A DNA stretch of 63,062 nt from assembly GCA_012064415.1 (NCBI GenBank), contig SSNU01000243.1:170980-234041 (forward strand), read 5' to 3'. The notes under the pieces are model-generated. The model ran no database searches, had not been told where the DNA came from, and saw only the letters and a program-made list of their open reading frames with translations. Shown piece by piece: positions 26,613 through 38,466 of the stretch. This DNA is from Gyrodactylus bullatarudis. Its lineage: Eukaryota; Platyhelminthes; Monogenea; Gyrodactylidea; Gyrodactylidae. The position numbers were made by a program, and so were the translations under genes. The stretch's first letter is position 1, and each line of letters starts with the position of its first letter.

Positions 26613-28367
26613 TAAAAGGCATTTCAGATTATCACATGTTAGTGGATCTTCCTTTTGCGATCAAACCCTTATAAGAACCAGAGCAATTGTGTCTTTCTTG
26701 ACCAAATTATATATTTTTTCTTTTTCCAACTGTACTACTGTAATATGATAATTTCCTATAGTCCTCTTTCTCCAGCAAAATTAACTCTCTTGGTTCCAGA
26801 TCCCTCTCTGTCATTCCTTTTAAAATATTTTTCTAACAAATTTACTTTTATACAATACAATTGAAATTCGAAATATTTCCTGTTATACTTGGATTGAATT
26901 AACTCATTAATTAACTCCCAAATGTGTGCTATCCCTTTTAATCTATAAACTATATAGCATAGTTGTTGGAGCTATTCCATTTTTATTTATTTTCAAACTG
27001 GATAAAATATTGCAAATCAGAAAACCTTTGTATAGACCCTCGTTTTCAGGGATCCTTTTTTTCTATTCACAATCAAAAAACTCTTTCAGATTTATTACTA
27101 TTATTTATTGAAAAAAACCTTCAGTCTGACAAATTGGAATTATGAAATTCAAATGAGATGTAAAATTCTTTATTATAAACTAATTGTAAATACAGTAATT
27201 CTCATATGCAACTAACACGAATGAGTAATTTTATAAATTAGAAATAAGCTGATATATTCTCTCTTAAGAGACACGCATAAACGATTAGAACTTGATAGAG
27301 AAATTTTGAAAGAGACAGACTGAAATTCAGTCACTGGAATGAAAACATACCCTACTTTTTATAATTAATTATAACCGTCATACCTACAAGTAGCATCCAG
27401 TGTTATTACAAAAATATTTAAAGAAGGATTTTGAACTTGATTATCTGATAAGATTTGATCCAGGTTAATAATTTCTGATAAAATTTGCCTGTAAAAGATT
27501 CTTTTTCAGATGAACTTGTATCCTGAAATTTCTTCATTCAACCATGCTATTACTAACTTCTAAAACGTTATGCACACAATTTTAATTTGGAGACATCTCG
27601 AAAGATTTCATTCAACCATTTTTTGATTCCTTACTGAAATTCTTCATAGTTCTGTTGGTTCAATCACAGAACCCCTTTTTATTCGGGCACTATGTGTGCA
27701 AGATTCTTTGGCCCCTCTTCATATCATCACACTAATTAAAGATTTATTCTATTTATCTTATAATAATTAATATTCATTTGAAAATAATTAATTGTAAGCA
27801 AAAGTGATTTTAATTTTAAAAAACTTTTATTTTTCTTATAGGAATATTCAAATCAATCTGCATTCTGTCATGAAAAAAAGATTTTTAAGCTTTCTGTGTA
27901 CTCAAGAGAGTTTCCTTTTGCTTTCCTGTCAAAGAAAAAAAATTAAGGCTTGGGCTATATTGATATTTTTCGGAAAGATTTCCAAGGGAATAAGTAACTA
28001 ATATTAAGATGTGTGGATCGAACCTTTTTTATCGATTGAGAATCTCAATTTGAGATAAAAAAGAGTTTTGAATCATTAGATTCTCCAGTAGAATTGATAA
28101 GTGAAGAAATTGATCAATGCTGGTGATAAAAATTTGAATATTTCTGCAGGTAAACAAAACATCAATCTGATAGTTTAAAGATATAATAAAATCGATGCCA
28201 ATTTTATTCTATTTTTATAGAAACATCATGGCTTTCATCAGTAATTTGAAAATTATTAATTTTATCTTCATAAATTATGAGTATTAGTAAATTAATCGTA
28301 CATTCTGCATAGAAAAGTACTTTACTAACCTCTCAAAATTTTTAAACTCAAAATTTTCGCAGTTTCG
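26613..28367. other. Dscam 3' region and spacer
   Basis: Contains the Dscam 3' untranslated region of unknown extent and the 3' region of the convergent LRR gene. Short open frames here (for example 26655-26864) have phenylalanine-rich translations typical of AT-rich non-coding DNA. No repeat of the fold-back family is seen. Confidence 0.4.
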
Positions 28368-29531
28368 TTACTTACCGAGTTCAACTTCATCATTCTTTTC
28401 TTTCTTTTTCTTGCAGCAACAAAACCACAAGAGTAAGGCCAAGATTATTAACAGGAGTAGAACGCCGAAACCAACTCCGAGTCCTATTGCACTGGCCATT
28501 TGAATACCGCCTTCAGTACCTTCAATGTCACTTGGATTTTCACTAGATGGAGGTTGAGTTTGCGATGCTTCTTGGTTACTGTTGGTATTGTAGTTGAATT
28601 CATTTTTCTCTGAATTTCCAGGAACTATCAAATCTTCTTGCTGGGAACTCTTCTCAGTTGTAGTCATAGGAGGTCTAGTTGTGGTTGGAATGCTTGATAA
28701 TTCCTTTTCAGAGATATCTGCCAAGTTCCTATTTGCCATCTCTGGTGGAGATTGACAAATAAAATTCAGTGCTTTTGAGTTGGCCATTTTCTTTCTGATA
28801 AAGAGTTTTTACATTAGTGAAAATAGAAAATTCATTAACACTTACATAAAGATATCATTCGAATTCATGATATTTCTCAACTCGATCATCGATTCATCGC
28901 ATCGCATCTTACTTCCGTTTATATCGAAACCAGCAGAATGCGACTTTTTGAACCAGTTTGGTAGGCTCTCTAATGAAAAATCTTCAATATTCGTATTCTT
29001 CAAGACAATCTGAGATCCAATGTCATTCAATAGCATTTTATCAACAACTGTTGGCACAGTATCAATGGGTGACTTGTTTACTCTAAACGATCTTAACATC
29101 TTCAATTTTTCAAAAGCATCTGCTTCAAACTCTGGCCCGTTATTCAATTCAAGAATCTCTAAATTATCAAGACCTTCAAAATGTTCCTTCTTCAATTTTC
29201 CTTTCATTTTTACATCTTGAAATACCAACTTTTTCATAAAACCATTGGAAACTTTATTGAAATAACCAGGCTCAATCTCTGTTAAGGAGCTCGAATAAAT
29301 GCCCATATTCTTGACTCCAAGGCCTGTGCCATCGTTCATCAACTGTGTAGATAACTTTTGATTTTCCTGTTTAACCAGGTACAAATTCAGGTATTGACTC
29401 CACATAGTCTTTAGATCATCGTAGTTTGGTTGAACTGATACACAGTTGTAAGTGTTTCTTGCCTTCTCACATTTGTTACCAAAACAACTGATTAAAAATA
29501 AAAGCGGGAAAATCGAAAAAAAAATCTTCAT
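28368..29531 (-). CDS. LRR-type single-pass membrane protein B
   Basis: Not a named family to me. Exon 1 (29531-28846) encodes a signal peptide (MKIFFSIFPLLFLISCFG), an N-terminal cysteine pair and weak leucine-rich repeats (for example LDNLEILELNNG, AFEKLKMLRSFRVN). A 51-nt intron follows (28845-28795). Exon 2 (28794 onward) completes a cysteine-containing cap (ICQSPPEMANRNLADI), a Thr/Ser/Pro/Gln-rich stalk, a TM segment (GLGVGFGVLLLLIILALLLWF), then CCCKKKKEK as stop-transfer and VELGK. Read through, it gives 370 residues. The last codons overlap a strong donor (CG|GTAAGT at 28376/28375), so a further 3' exon is possible; one acceptor candidate precedes 28304. Cap layout and splice phase match proteins C and D at 36-38.5 kb, so they are likely paralogues acting at the cell surface; the ligand is unknown. 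Confidence 0.75.
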
Positions 29532-31205
29532 CTTTTTAACTTGAAGAAAAATTTACGTTCTCTTCAGATTGTAAATCGGTTGACTGAAAATGAAATGAGA
29601 TTCTATTTTAATCTATCAGAGCCCCAGCCTGACATGATTGTGATGTTGGTATTTCTTTATAAATTCACGAATAAAATCTAGTATAAACTGTATGTAAGCT
29701 ATAGAAATATATCACTAGTAAAATGATATATTATGAAACTATTAGCATTTGTAAATAAAATAAACATTTAGATATTCACAAACGATGAATATCCTTTATC
29801 TAACAAAGTTTGCTTCAATATAAGTTTGTATCGAGAATTCTCATATACATATGTATTCACAATAATGTTATCCTTGGATAATCGTATATGTGAACAGTGC
29901 TCACAGTGAATCGAGATTATCAAATTCAAACCAGTACTTTAATTAATTTATTATTTTTCAGTTTACTGATAAGTAGTTTGACTAAAATTAAATTTATTGG
30001 AAAAAATGAGTTTAGAAAATACGAGTTCATCACTTTCATAAAAATAATAATAATCGACTGAAGCAATTAATGAGCCAATTTTGCCATAAATTGAGCTTCT
30101 TTTGCCTATTGTTACTCCCAATATACGAAAAAGTAAAATGATGTTCATTAACTAATGATTACCGTAAACCTTAAGTTAATCTTGGATCTAAAACCAATTT
30201 CTTCTATAAGAGAGTGGTACTTTATTTTAATAAAAGTATTATTGACTTTATTTAACGACTTCTTTATCTTGAATCAATGAGTATTTTTAAACAAGGTTAT
30301 ACAAATATTGGCAAAACTTTTATTTGCTAATCAAATTCATTTCTTATTGAAATCAGATAAAAGATTATTTCAAAAGGTGGATAGGAGCCATCTGTGTTAT
30401 TATGAGTCCATTCTAATGTTGGATAGACCTCACCAGAATTTGTTGTCGTATCAAGATGAGCTTATAAATTTTCTGCGCCCGAAAATAACCTGAATCTACA
30501 GACAGAATTATAATTATAACTTATGATTATATAAATTATAAATATAATTTATAAGTTAATATACTTAAAATTATTAGTTATAACTAGGATACGCAGAAAA
30601 TAAAAAAAACTATTTTCTAAAATAGCATTCCACGGGTCAAAATGAGCAATTTTAGCAAAAATAAAAGTACCATCTACAGACTAATTATTTATCTTATTTC
30701 TCATCAAAATTACGAAAAATTCATAGAAAATATCATCTTCATTTATCGTCAAAAATAGTTAGTCTTGGAAAATTTAGTTAGTCAAAGTTTAGCTAAATCA
30801 TATTATATTTTTATTGACTGCCAAATGTTGAGTCAAATTAATTTTTAGGTAACCTTGAGTCTCAAGACCCTTGAGAAAAGTTTTAAATTTGATTCATATT
30901 CTGTATTCTAGAAAATTTTTGTCTTCAACCAGATTATATCAGCCATTTCTTTCATTTGTCTTCCATTTGAACATGAAATAATTCAAGATAGAATCAATAA
31001 TCTGTAACTGAGGTGGCTGAAATTAGCAAAAAGTAGTTATTCTGCTAAATCAGAATGTAGCCTTCGATAAGAAATAGCAGAAAATAGTCAATATTATCGT
31101 CGATTTAGAAAGACATGAGGATTTTAAACTTAAATATATGATCAGTGAATACAAAATTTTCAATTATGATTACAGGGGACATTGATAATTTCGGAAACAT
31201 CAATT
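29532..31205. other. Spacer without recognised gene
   Basis: Upstream region of LRR gene B. I see AT-rich DNA only; the 61-codon frames at 29963-30148 and 30308-30493 lack motifs. Confidence 0.4.
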
Positions 31206-31907
31206 TAAAGCTAGTTGACATGAAGATGAGAATTTACTATTTTTTCAAAAAAACTAAATATTTTTCTCCGGATTCACAGAAAAAAATTATTTCTTGAATT
31301 CTAAAACGGAATGAGCCAACAAGATGTGGATATTCGAAAAAATTCAATCTGACCAAAATTAGGCCGTTTTTCGAATTACTAAAATGTACCAAATTTCCAC
31401 TTTTTCAACTTTTGAACCCAATATATCTATTGATTTCGATGATTCGAAGCAGTTAAGTGATGATATTTGGGATCAACATAAGACAAAGAATTCTAATTTG
31501 GCCATATAGATAGCGGAGATCTTACTTTTTCCGAGAAAAAGTTAAACTTCCAGATTTCGGATAATTTGTGTTGGTGATAATAGAAAAATTCAAATGGTTC
31601 AATTTCCCACAGTAATTACGAATTTCTGTGAACCTCTACTGGTGAATTTAAATTCTTATTTCAATGTTGATCCCAAATATCATCGCTTAACTGCTTCGAA
31701 TTATCGAAATCGATAAAAATTTTGGGTTCAAAAGTGGGAAATTTGGTACATTTTCGAAATTCGAAAAACGGCTTAATTTTGGTCAGATTGAATTTTTTTC
31801 GGAATTTTCTCTAATATCCACATCATATTAGCTCATTCCGTTTTAGAATTCAAAATGTTATTTTATTCTGTGAATCCGGAGAAAAATCTTCATGTCACCT
31901 AGGTTTA
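31206..31907. repeat. Fold-back element, subfamily A, copy 2
   Basis: The left end is AAAGCTAGTTGACATGAAG and the right end is the inverted CTTCATGTCACCTAGGTTTA. It shares the core of the 6462-7215 copy, including TTTCCGAGAAAAAGTT and CAAATGGTTCAATTTCCCAC in the spacer. The arms are diverged, and about 35 bp are missing just inside the right terminus, so this copy is older. Confidence 0.85.
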
Positions 31908-33068
31908 GTTTTATTTTACCTATACTTGGTCTGTAGACTTGAGTCATGAATCATGATAGCGAATTTTTCATATTCCTTTTGTCTTGTACCAAAGATTTAA
32001 ATATTAAATTGAAAATTCGTTTTCGAAGCTCTAAAATAATGGACTCCACAAGATTCGTAGTGCAATTAATTATAAAGAAAGTCCGATTTTAAAAATTATT
32101 TCATAAATTTCTCAGATCCAAACTAAAGCCTTATGGTTTTACAAAAGAGCTCTTGAATGAATATTATTCATTTAATAATGTGAAAACTGTAATTCCTTTG
32201 AACTAAGAGAAGAAATGGATGAATTCAAACCTTTATTTGAAATAATTTCTTGCTTTCAATATTTAAATGAATGCAGGCCTGAGGTCAAACAGCTTCTGTA
32301 TGTGTGCAAATAGAATCGGGCGCCTTTTCTTCTTGATTCATCCTTCTCACTTGATTTCTTCAAAAAAGAATACACATATTTACATCACGATTCTCTGTTA
32401 TCGTACTCAGAGACTAGCAGAGCATAAGACAATCAAATATAAAATGGAATGAACCACGCACATGTCGACAGGCTTTTCTTAATTTTCAAGATAAATTCTC
32501 ATATCATAATATATATGAGGAGATGGTTTTAAAGTTTTAGGCTTAAATTCGCTATTTTGTTTTTAGCATCAAGTAGATTCTGTGGAAGTGATCGAGTTGA
32601 TATAAAAAATTTATAAAAGACGAAACCTCTCAGAGGATTCAATGATATAACTAAAAGTATCTAATATCTAATAAAATCCATTTCAAGGTAGGGTTAATAG
32701 ATGCGTTGAAACGGAATCAGGCTTAAATGTGAACAACAATACTCTGTGTACACTGTACAATTTAGAGTATTGTTAAGTTTATGCTCAATGAAACTATTTG
32801 AGATCGTAATCAAGAAAATTGCTCTTCTTTTGTGATGTAATGAATTGAATAAGAGAAATGACTAATCTTGATGAAAAAGTAGAGTAAGAGAGTTTCTGAA
32901 AAAAATGACCCCATGAAAATGATGGAACCAATATCATAAAATGTGACGATGAATACATTGATCTTCTTTTTAAAAAATTCAATTTTCTATCAGTGAATCA
33001 GTTCATTTTCACTGCTCTAGTTGTAAGGAGGATAAAGATGAAAATTTCAGTTTATTTCAGCAAAAATT
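31908..33068. other. Spacer without recognised gene
   Basis: No coding region, RNA gene or repeat recognised between the fold-back copy and the short minus-strand ORF at 33.3 kb. Confidence 0.4.
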
Positions 33069-33293
33069 CTAAGATCTCGGACAGAGAAGTTCATCCTCAC
33101 TGAAAAAAACGGAATCAAAAATACAAATCAGTACTCTTTCTTTTAAAATTTCTAGAAAATTCTGATCATCTTCAAAAAATCTAACGTTCTGCTGGGAATC
33201 TAGGTTGATCATTGGGTTACAAACTGAATTTACATATTTCAATACAATAGTAAAAATTGTTAAAAGTGAGATTAAAGAAAATACTTTATTCAA
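33069..33293 (-). pseudogene. Possible LRR-family first-exon relic E
   Basis: A 74-residue frame opens with a convincing signal peptide (MNKVFSLISLLTIFTIVLKY, then VNSVC) followed by about 50 polar residues and a stop after ELLCPRS. It has the orientation and start type of the LRR genes on both sides, but no leucine-rich repeats, no donor at the end and no membrane exon. It could be a decayed first exon, a tiny secreted peptide gene or chance. Confidence 0.3.
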
Positions 33294-36054
33294 TAAATTA
33301 ACATCAAAGGCATTAAATATTTGACAGCTAACCCACCCTCAAATGTTCAGAAAAGAAGAAATTTGAGAAGATATCTCTTTTCAAGAATTGAAATCTTCAA
33401 TAGATTCAGAAAAGTTTCTTTCGGATTTCATCTGAATATATAAATTAATTGATCTTTAAGTATTCTTATGATGTGATGTGTTTTTTCCCAGCCAAATAAC
33501 CAAATCCTAATGTGGAAGGCTGGTATAAAATTTTGATATTTATGATGCAGGGTTCCATATTGAATAAGAATAATCCTCCTAATTATTACGCTGTTAGAAG
33601 CACAGTTAAGGTACTTTTGAAAATAAAATTCTGAAAATTATGGCAGATTAAAAAAGGTGGGTCGACACATTTAGTGTTTCACGGTGATGTTGATGTGAAT
33701 TGATTTATTCTTTTCATGATTTTGTGTAGAAGAACCAAGATGCTTTAAAAAACCAAGTAACTACTACTCAATTATCATTGTTTTACTACAGCAGTTATAG
33801 AATGCATAGAAAAAGTCAATTCATTGAGTCCATCTGTTATCTGTTCAGTAGTTACTCACTCAATCGCTTACTTGCTTGTTGCTTGGTGTGTCAGTGAAAG
33901 ATTTTTTTTCTCTCTCTCAAGGCTTTCTCTTTTTACTAAAGTTGCTACTTAAACTATACAAGTAGTAGTGATAAAAGAAAATACATACAAAAGAACTATT
34001 AAATACATACAAGTTAGAAATTTATACAAATAAATATCTGATATCTGAAGTGTATTATTATTTATTTGTATTAGGTTGAATATTCTTCTTCTTTTTTTGA
34101 GGGATCAATAAAAACTTCATCCTTGATTCTCGATAGAAACCATAAGCCAGTTTAGAAAAATACTGTAAATGTAAATGTTGACAATACTCCAGTAGACAAT
34201 ACCTTTTTGAGACAACTCAAAGAGTCTCCTCGAAAATGAATTCCTGTAAAAGTGCTCAGCTCTATTCTGAAAATAAACCTTTTTTAATCATTCATATTAT
34301 TTATTTTTCATAATTATTGTTTATTTAATTTATATAATTATTACTTTGATTATACATACATAAAAGATAAAATTGTCATCTTTCCGTTGCGATCTTTGCC
34401 AATTTCTCTTCTCTGTCCTCTCTCTCTCTCTCTTTGTACTCATAATTTCAATTTTCAACTTTTTGTTAAGAAATAGGAAAGTATATAAAGTAAATAAAAA
34501 TTGGCCTTGATTGTGAAAATTGATTGGCAGAAATATATAAGCTCATAACCTTTTATTCATTGAATTCAAAAGCATTGTTGAAAATTTTAAACAACATTGA
34601 AGATACAATTCTTTCCAAGGGGTGAGATAGAAGAATTGCTCGGAATAAAAAAGGCATTCCCCATTGATCTTTAGGAGAAGTGAATAATGGGTGTACTGGG
34701 GAATCAGCGTAATTTATCATCAGTAGGTGGGGGAAGTAGGGTTGAGAATTAATTAGTTTATTCTTTTGTTCATTATACAGATGGGAAATAAAAATTCGAA
34801 ATCACTTTTTATCTATTATTTTGATCGATAAATGAGTTAAAATTCAGTTCATCATTCCATTGTAAAAAGCATATGGTCGCACATGATCATATATAAACAA
34901 ATACAAAATCTAAAAATTTGGAATGGTTAGTCTGCTCTCTTCAATAACATTGTCATATGGATTGGGTAATTTACTCTTTCAAGTAACATGGATGAGTTAG
35001 TTAGCTCCCTTCCATGATTTTTGTGATATTTCCATTTATAAAAATATTATATTTTGCTACTTGGAGTATTGGTTTTTTCTTCTTTCAATAAAACTTTGAT
35101 GAACAGGCTGGTTGAAAATCAGGTTGGAGACTTGTACACACTTTTGTTTAGAAGCTCACAGGATTATCTTGATCCAAAAGTTCGTATTTCTTTTCAATTT
35201 GTTGTCTGAAATTAGTGTAAAATTAAGCATCTGTTCACTAAAAAATTATTTCTATTCTATTTCTTATTACAAAAATATGTTCTGAGAAAAGAAATTCATG
35301 GTGGTATTTTATTTATTCTTCATGATCCAAATCGCTCTCACGCTTGCCTGAGAACCGAATTTTAAAATAGAAGCAGTCAAATTTTACTGCTAAACTTTTA
35401 GTTCAATTTGAAACTGTAATTTTCAACAAAAAAATTCATATTTTCTCCTGAATTTCTCTCATATCTTTTTGGGCAAAGAAGAGAGAAATGTGGAAAAATT
35501 CCAATGAAAGGTGATTCATGTGTTACAATACATTATTATAAATATCGTATTAATTAATTCTAGTTGGAATGTCTAATAGATCTATTTAGATATCCTACAT
35601 GTGTCCCACTGATGTGTCACCATGATTAGGTTAATTCGTGATTATTTCTAATAACTATATTTTAACTAAAACTATTAGTTATTGTTATTGATCGTAGTGA
35701 TACGTAGACAATGTACCTGATACGCATTATGAATTTGAATTATGGAGATATCACTAAGAGTTGTTATAGTAGAAGTTCTAACACTACTATAGTTAATGTA
35801 ATTGTAATTAATTTGAATTCGTTCTTTTAATTAGAGTCAGTTGTATCATTTAGATTAGCAGGATTTCTTTACCCTTGATCGGTTATTTTTTGCTTTCATC
35901 CCAGATGGATCATGAATAAATCATTCTAAAATTATTTTCCTCTTAACAGATGAACACATGTTTTCCCTCTTTACCTCCTTCATTTTCTTTTATGAAGGAG
36001 ACAGAAAGAATATTCTCAAAAAGAAAACATGTTAAAGTGTACTTTAAATAAAAA
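33294..36054. other. Spacer without recognised gene
   Basis: AT-rich DNA with a (CT)n run at about 34417-34434. No coding sequence or element ends recognised. Confidence 0.4.
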
Positions 36055-37438
36055 TTATAGAGTTATCAGAAGTCTAGCAGAAAAGGAAACAAGATTCCAG
36101 AGAGAAGAGCATAAAGCTGGCAAATAATAATAATGATACAATTTGGATGAATACTTTGGATAATCGGAAACCAAATGTTATTACATACGTAATAGAGTGA
36201 ACTATATATCCCAAATGGGCTCTCCCTTCATCTCTTTCTACTTTACTCTTGTTACTTGATAAAAGGCCTATATATAAGTACAAAAAGGGTATGAGGAATG
36301 AAAAAGTGTTCAACTTACGTATGCGATAAGGACTTTTGATAGTCTTTGCCTTTTCCACTGCGCTTCCGGCAAAAACGAAATATTATAAAAATGGTAAATA
36401 TCAAAAAGGCCAACACAACCACTGAGACGATGACAGCAATAACCTCAATATTTGCCTTTATTGTATCTTTTGTTGAGTTTGATTCAGATTTGTTCGATTG
36501 ATTGATTTTCACAATGGCATCAATAATTTCAGGTTTAAGCTCAACCAATGAATATCCCTCATATTCTTTCGGACTTGAACACTTGCTCTCTTCAATTTGT
36601 TCACTAGGTCTTGAAGAGAAAAGATAAATTTTCTATCAAATTAGATAAAATTATTATTATTGAATCAGTTAAAATTTAATAAGGTTAAGGACCACCCTAG
36701 TGGAAAAATGTTAGACCCTTAAAACTTGTCAAGTCTTTTTATTTTACATCAAGATAAGTTTTCTTTTTTCTTTAATAAAATAACTTACAGATTTTTATTC
36801 TTAAGAATTTCAATTAATTCTGAATTACTACAATCGATCTTTGACTTGTCTAAATTTAAACTTAGAGGTATTTTAGATGACGCTAACCGATGTCGAATTG
36901 CACTCCATGGAAGAGCTTTGATATTTGTTTTCTTAATGTTCAATCTCCGCAAACTGTGTGTTATCAGGGATTCTGTACTCTTGGGTAGCATTTCTATGTC
37001 ACTCCCAACAATTGATAGCTCTTGAAGGCCAGATAGCTCATCAAAGACATCACCACTCAAGTTGCTAATGTTATATAATCGAAGAATTTTAAGATCACCC
37101 ATGCGATCAAAATGACGCTTCTCGAGTCGTATCGGTAAATCCTCCAACTCAAGTGAATTTTTATTTTCTTTTGTCATCAGAGAAGTGAGAAATCCATTAT
37201 CCATAACATTGAGGTGTTTTGATGAAATTATCAAGTTCTGAATGCTGGTTTTCTCAGGGACATTTTCTATTTTCAATTCAACTGCATTCCTTATCGTTAG
37301 TTCAACAACAGTATCCTTTAAGCTTAGTAGATTCGGATTTGTGTCCAAGCATACTGCATTCTTTTCATTACTCTGCAGACATGACATTACTATCCCAACA
37401 TATATAACTAGTATCGCTATACTGAGTTTAACAGCCAT
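36055..37438 (-). CDS. LRR-type single-pass membrane protein C
   Basis: Exon 1 (37438-36789) encodes a signal peptide, an N-terminal cysteine pair and about five irregular leucine-rich units (for example LKILRLYNISNLSG, LQELSIVGSDIEMLP, LRRLNIKKTNIKALP), then the first half of a C-terminal cap (SKIDCSNSELIEIL). Exon 2 (36609-36319) gives the second half (SKCSSPKEYEGYSLVEL), a stalk, a TM segment (VIAVIVSVVVLAFLIFTIF) and a basic stop-transfer. Its final in-frame stop overlaps a GTAAGT donor. A polypyrimidine acceptor at 36074 opens a 19-nt last exon (36073-36055) ending LLITL, giving 319 residues in an even frame. Without that exon the protein ends SHT at 36315. Two CCAAT boxes lie 220-250 bp upstream. 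Role: probable surface receptor or adhesion protein; family name not known to me. Confidence 0.75.
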
Positions 37439-37657
37439 AATTCCAAATATGATCTCAGGTTAAAACAATTGTCAACAGATTATTTGGCCAAGTTAAGTTC
37501 TCCTCCGACAAGTCTTACTGTATTATGTTACACCTAGGCGTAAGTAATGGGTTCTTATAGATGGTGCGTAGTAGTTTACAATTTGTATCAATTAGTACCA
37601 ATGATTGAGATCACTGGAAAGTAATAAAGATAAAAAAACAATTCATAATATCTTCTC

Positions 37658-37689
37658 ATTGGTCGGAATGTATGAATGATTTCTATTGG
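37658..37689 (-). promoter_or_regulatory. Paired CCAAT boxes upstream of LRR gene C
   Basis: ATTGG occurs on the plus strand at 37658-37662 and 37685-37689, so CCAAT reads on the sense strand of gene C, 27 bp apart and about 220-250 bp before its ATG. A similar pair with similar spacing precedes Dscam. This suggests that C has its own promoter rather than being only an internal exon of D. Confidence 0.35.
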
Positions 37690-37791
37690 TTATGAATCAG
37701 TACTCTCAGAACAATTATTAATAAATTAATTTAGCCAGATTCACTCTTTTCTTTTAATATACTTTTGAAATCTATCAATCAGAATATCTAC

Positions 37792-38466
37792 TTACCCGTC
37801 TTTGGATTTCCTGAAAATCTTGGGACAAATAACTTTGAGCTTCTTCATGATAACTTTGATACCTCTGGATTGTTGGATGAAATTGATTAAGTTTAGAACA
37901 TCCTTTTCCTCTAAAATCTGACAATTTTTCAAGTCCAGAGTTAAATCAGATCTTCTTTCGATTGGATAATGAAAGTTATCCTTGATGTTCATATTTTTTA
38001 AGATTAAATGAGTAATACTCTCTAAGGTCATGATTGAATCAATATCTACACTCATTTGGCTATTCTCAAACCTCAGGCTCTTGAGTTTGGGTAAACCTTC
38101 AAAGATACTCTTTGTGATCGGTTCCTTGATAGAGACATTTTTTAATTCTATTATCTCGAGGTTATCTGACTTGAAGGATGTAAAAAATTCCTTGTCAATC
38201 TTGCCCACACTACTAAATGAAATCATGATTTTTTTCAAAGATTTCATTGGGATTCCATCTAAACCAGAGAGCTCGTCCATTACTAAAGAGTCAAGGATGA
38301 GTTTATTAAAGTTTTTCTGTCTCATTGTTGGCAGTTCTCCAATACAATTCACCGTCGGGCCAAATCGCATGCATTGTTTGATGACTCTCGCTTGGGAAAT
38401 GCAAACATATTGGGAAAAGATGACAAAAATTGTTTGAATTATTGATAGCTCCAACAAGATTCTCAT
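37792..38466 (-). CDS. LRR-type protein D: first exon without its own membrane exon
   Basis: Exon 38466-37796 encodes a signal peptide, an N-terminal cysteine pair (CMRFGPTVNC) and leucine-rich units (LEIIELKNVSI, LPKLKSLRFENSQM, ITHLILKNMNIKD), then the start of a C-terminal cap (VICPKIFRKSKDG). It stops at a GTAAGT donor (37795) whose in-frame TAA gives a soluble 224-residue form. The cap is incomplete at the point where gene C exon 1 also ends, in the same phase (2). No acceptor with a cap/TM exon is found between here and gene C. Splicing over C exon 1 to the C membrane exon (36609-36319) gives DG-PSEQIEESKCSSP in frame and a 326-residue protein. The shared-exon model is inference; the alternative is a secreted, truncated paralogue. 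Confidence 0.65.
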   Translation of the reverse strand: MRILLELSIIQTIFVIFSQYVCISQARVIKQCMRFGPTVNCIGELPTMRQKNFNKLILDSLVMDELSGLDGIPMKSLKKIMISFSSVGKIDKEFFTSFKSDNLEIIELKNVSIKEPITKSIFEGLPKLKSLRFENSQMSVDIDSIMTLESITHLILKNMNIKDNFHYPIERRSDLTLDLKNCQILEEKDVLNLINFIQQSRGIKVIMKKLKVICPKIFRKSKDG

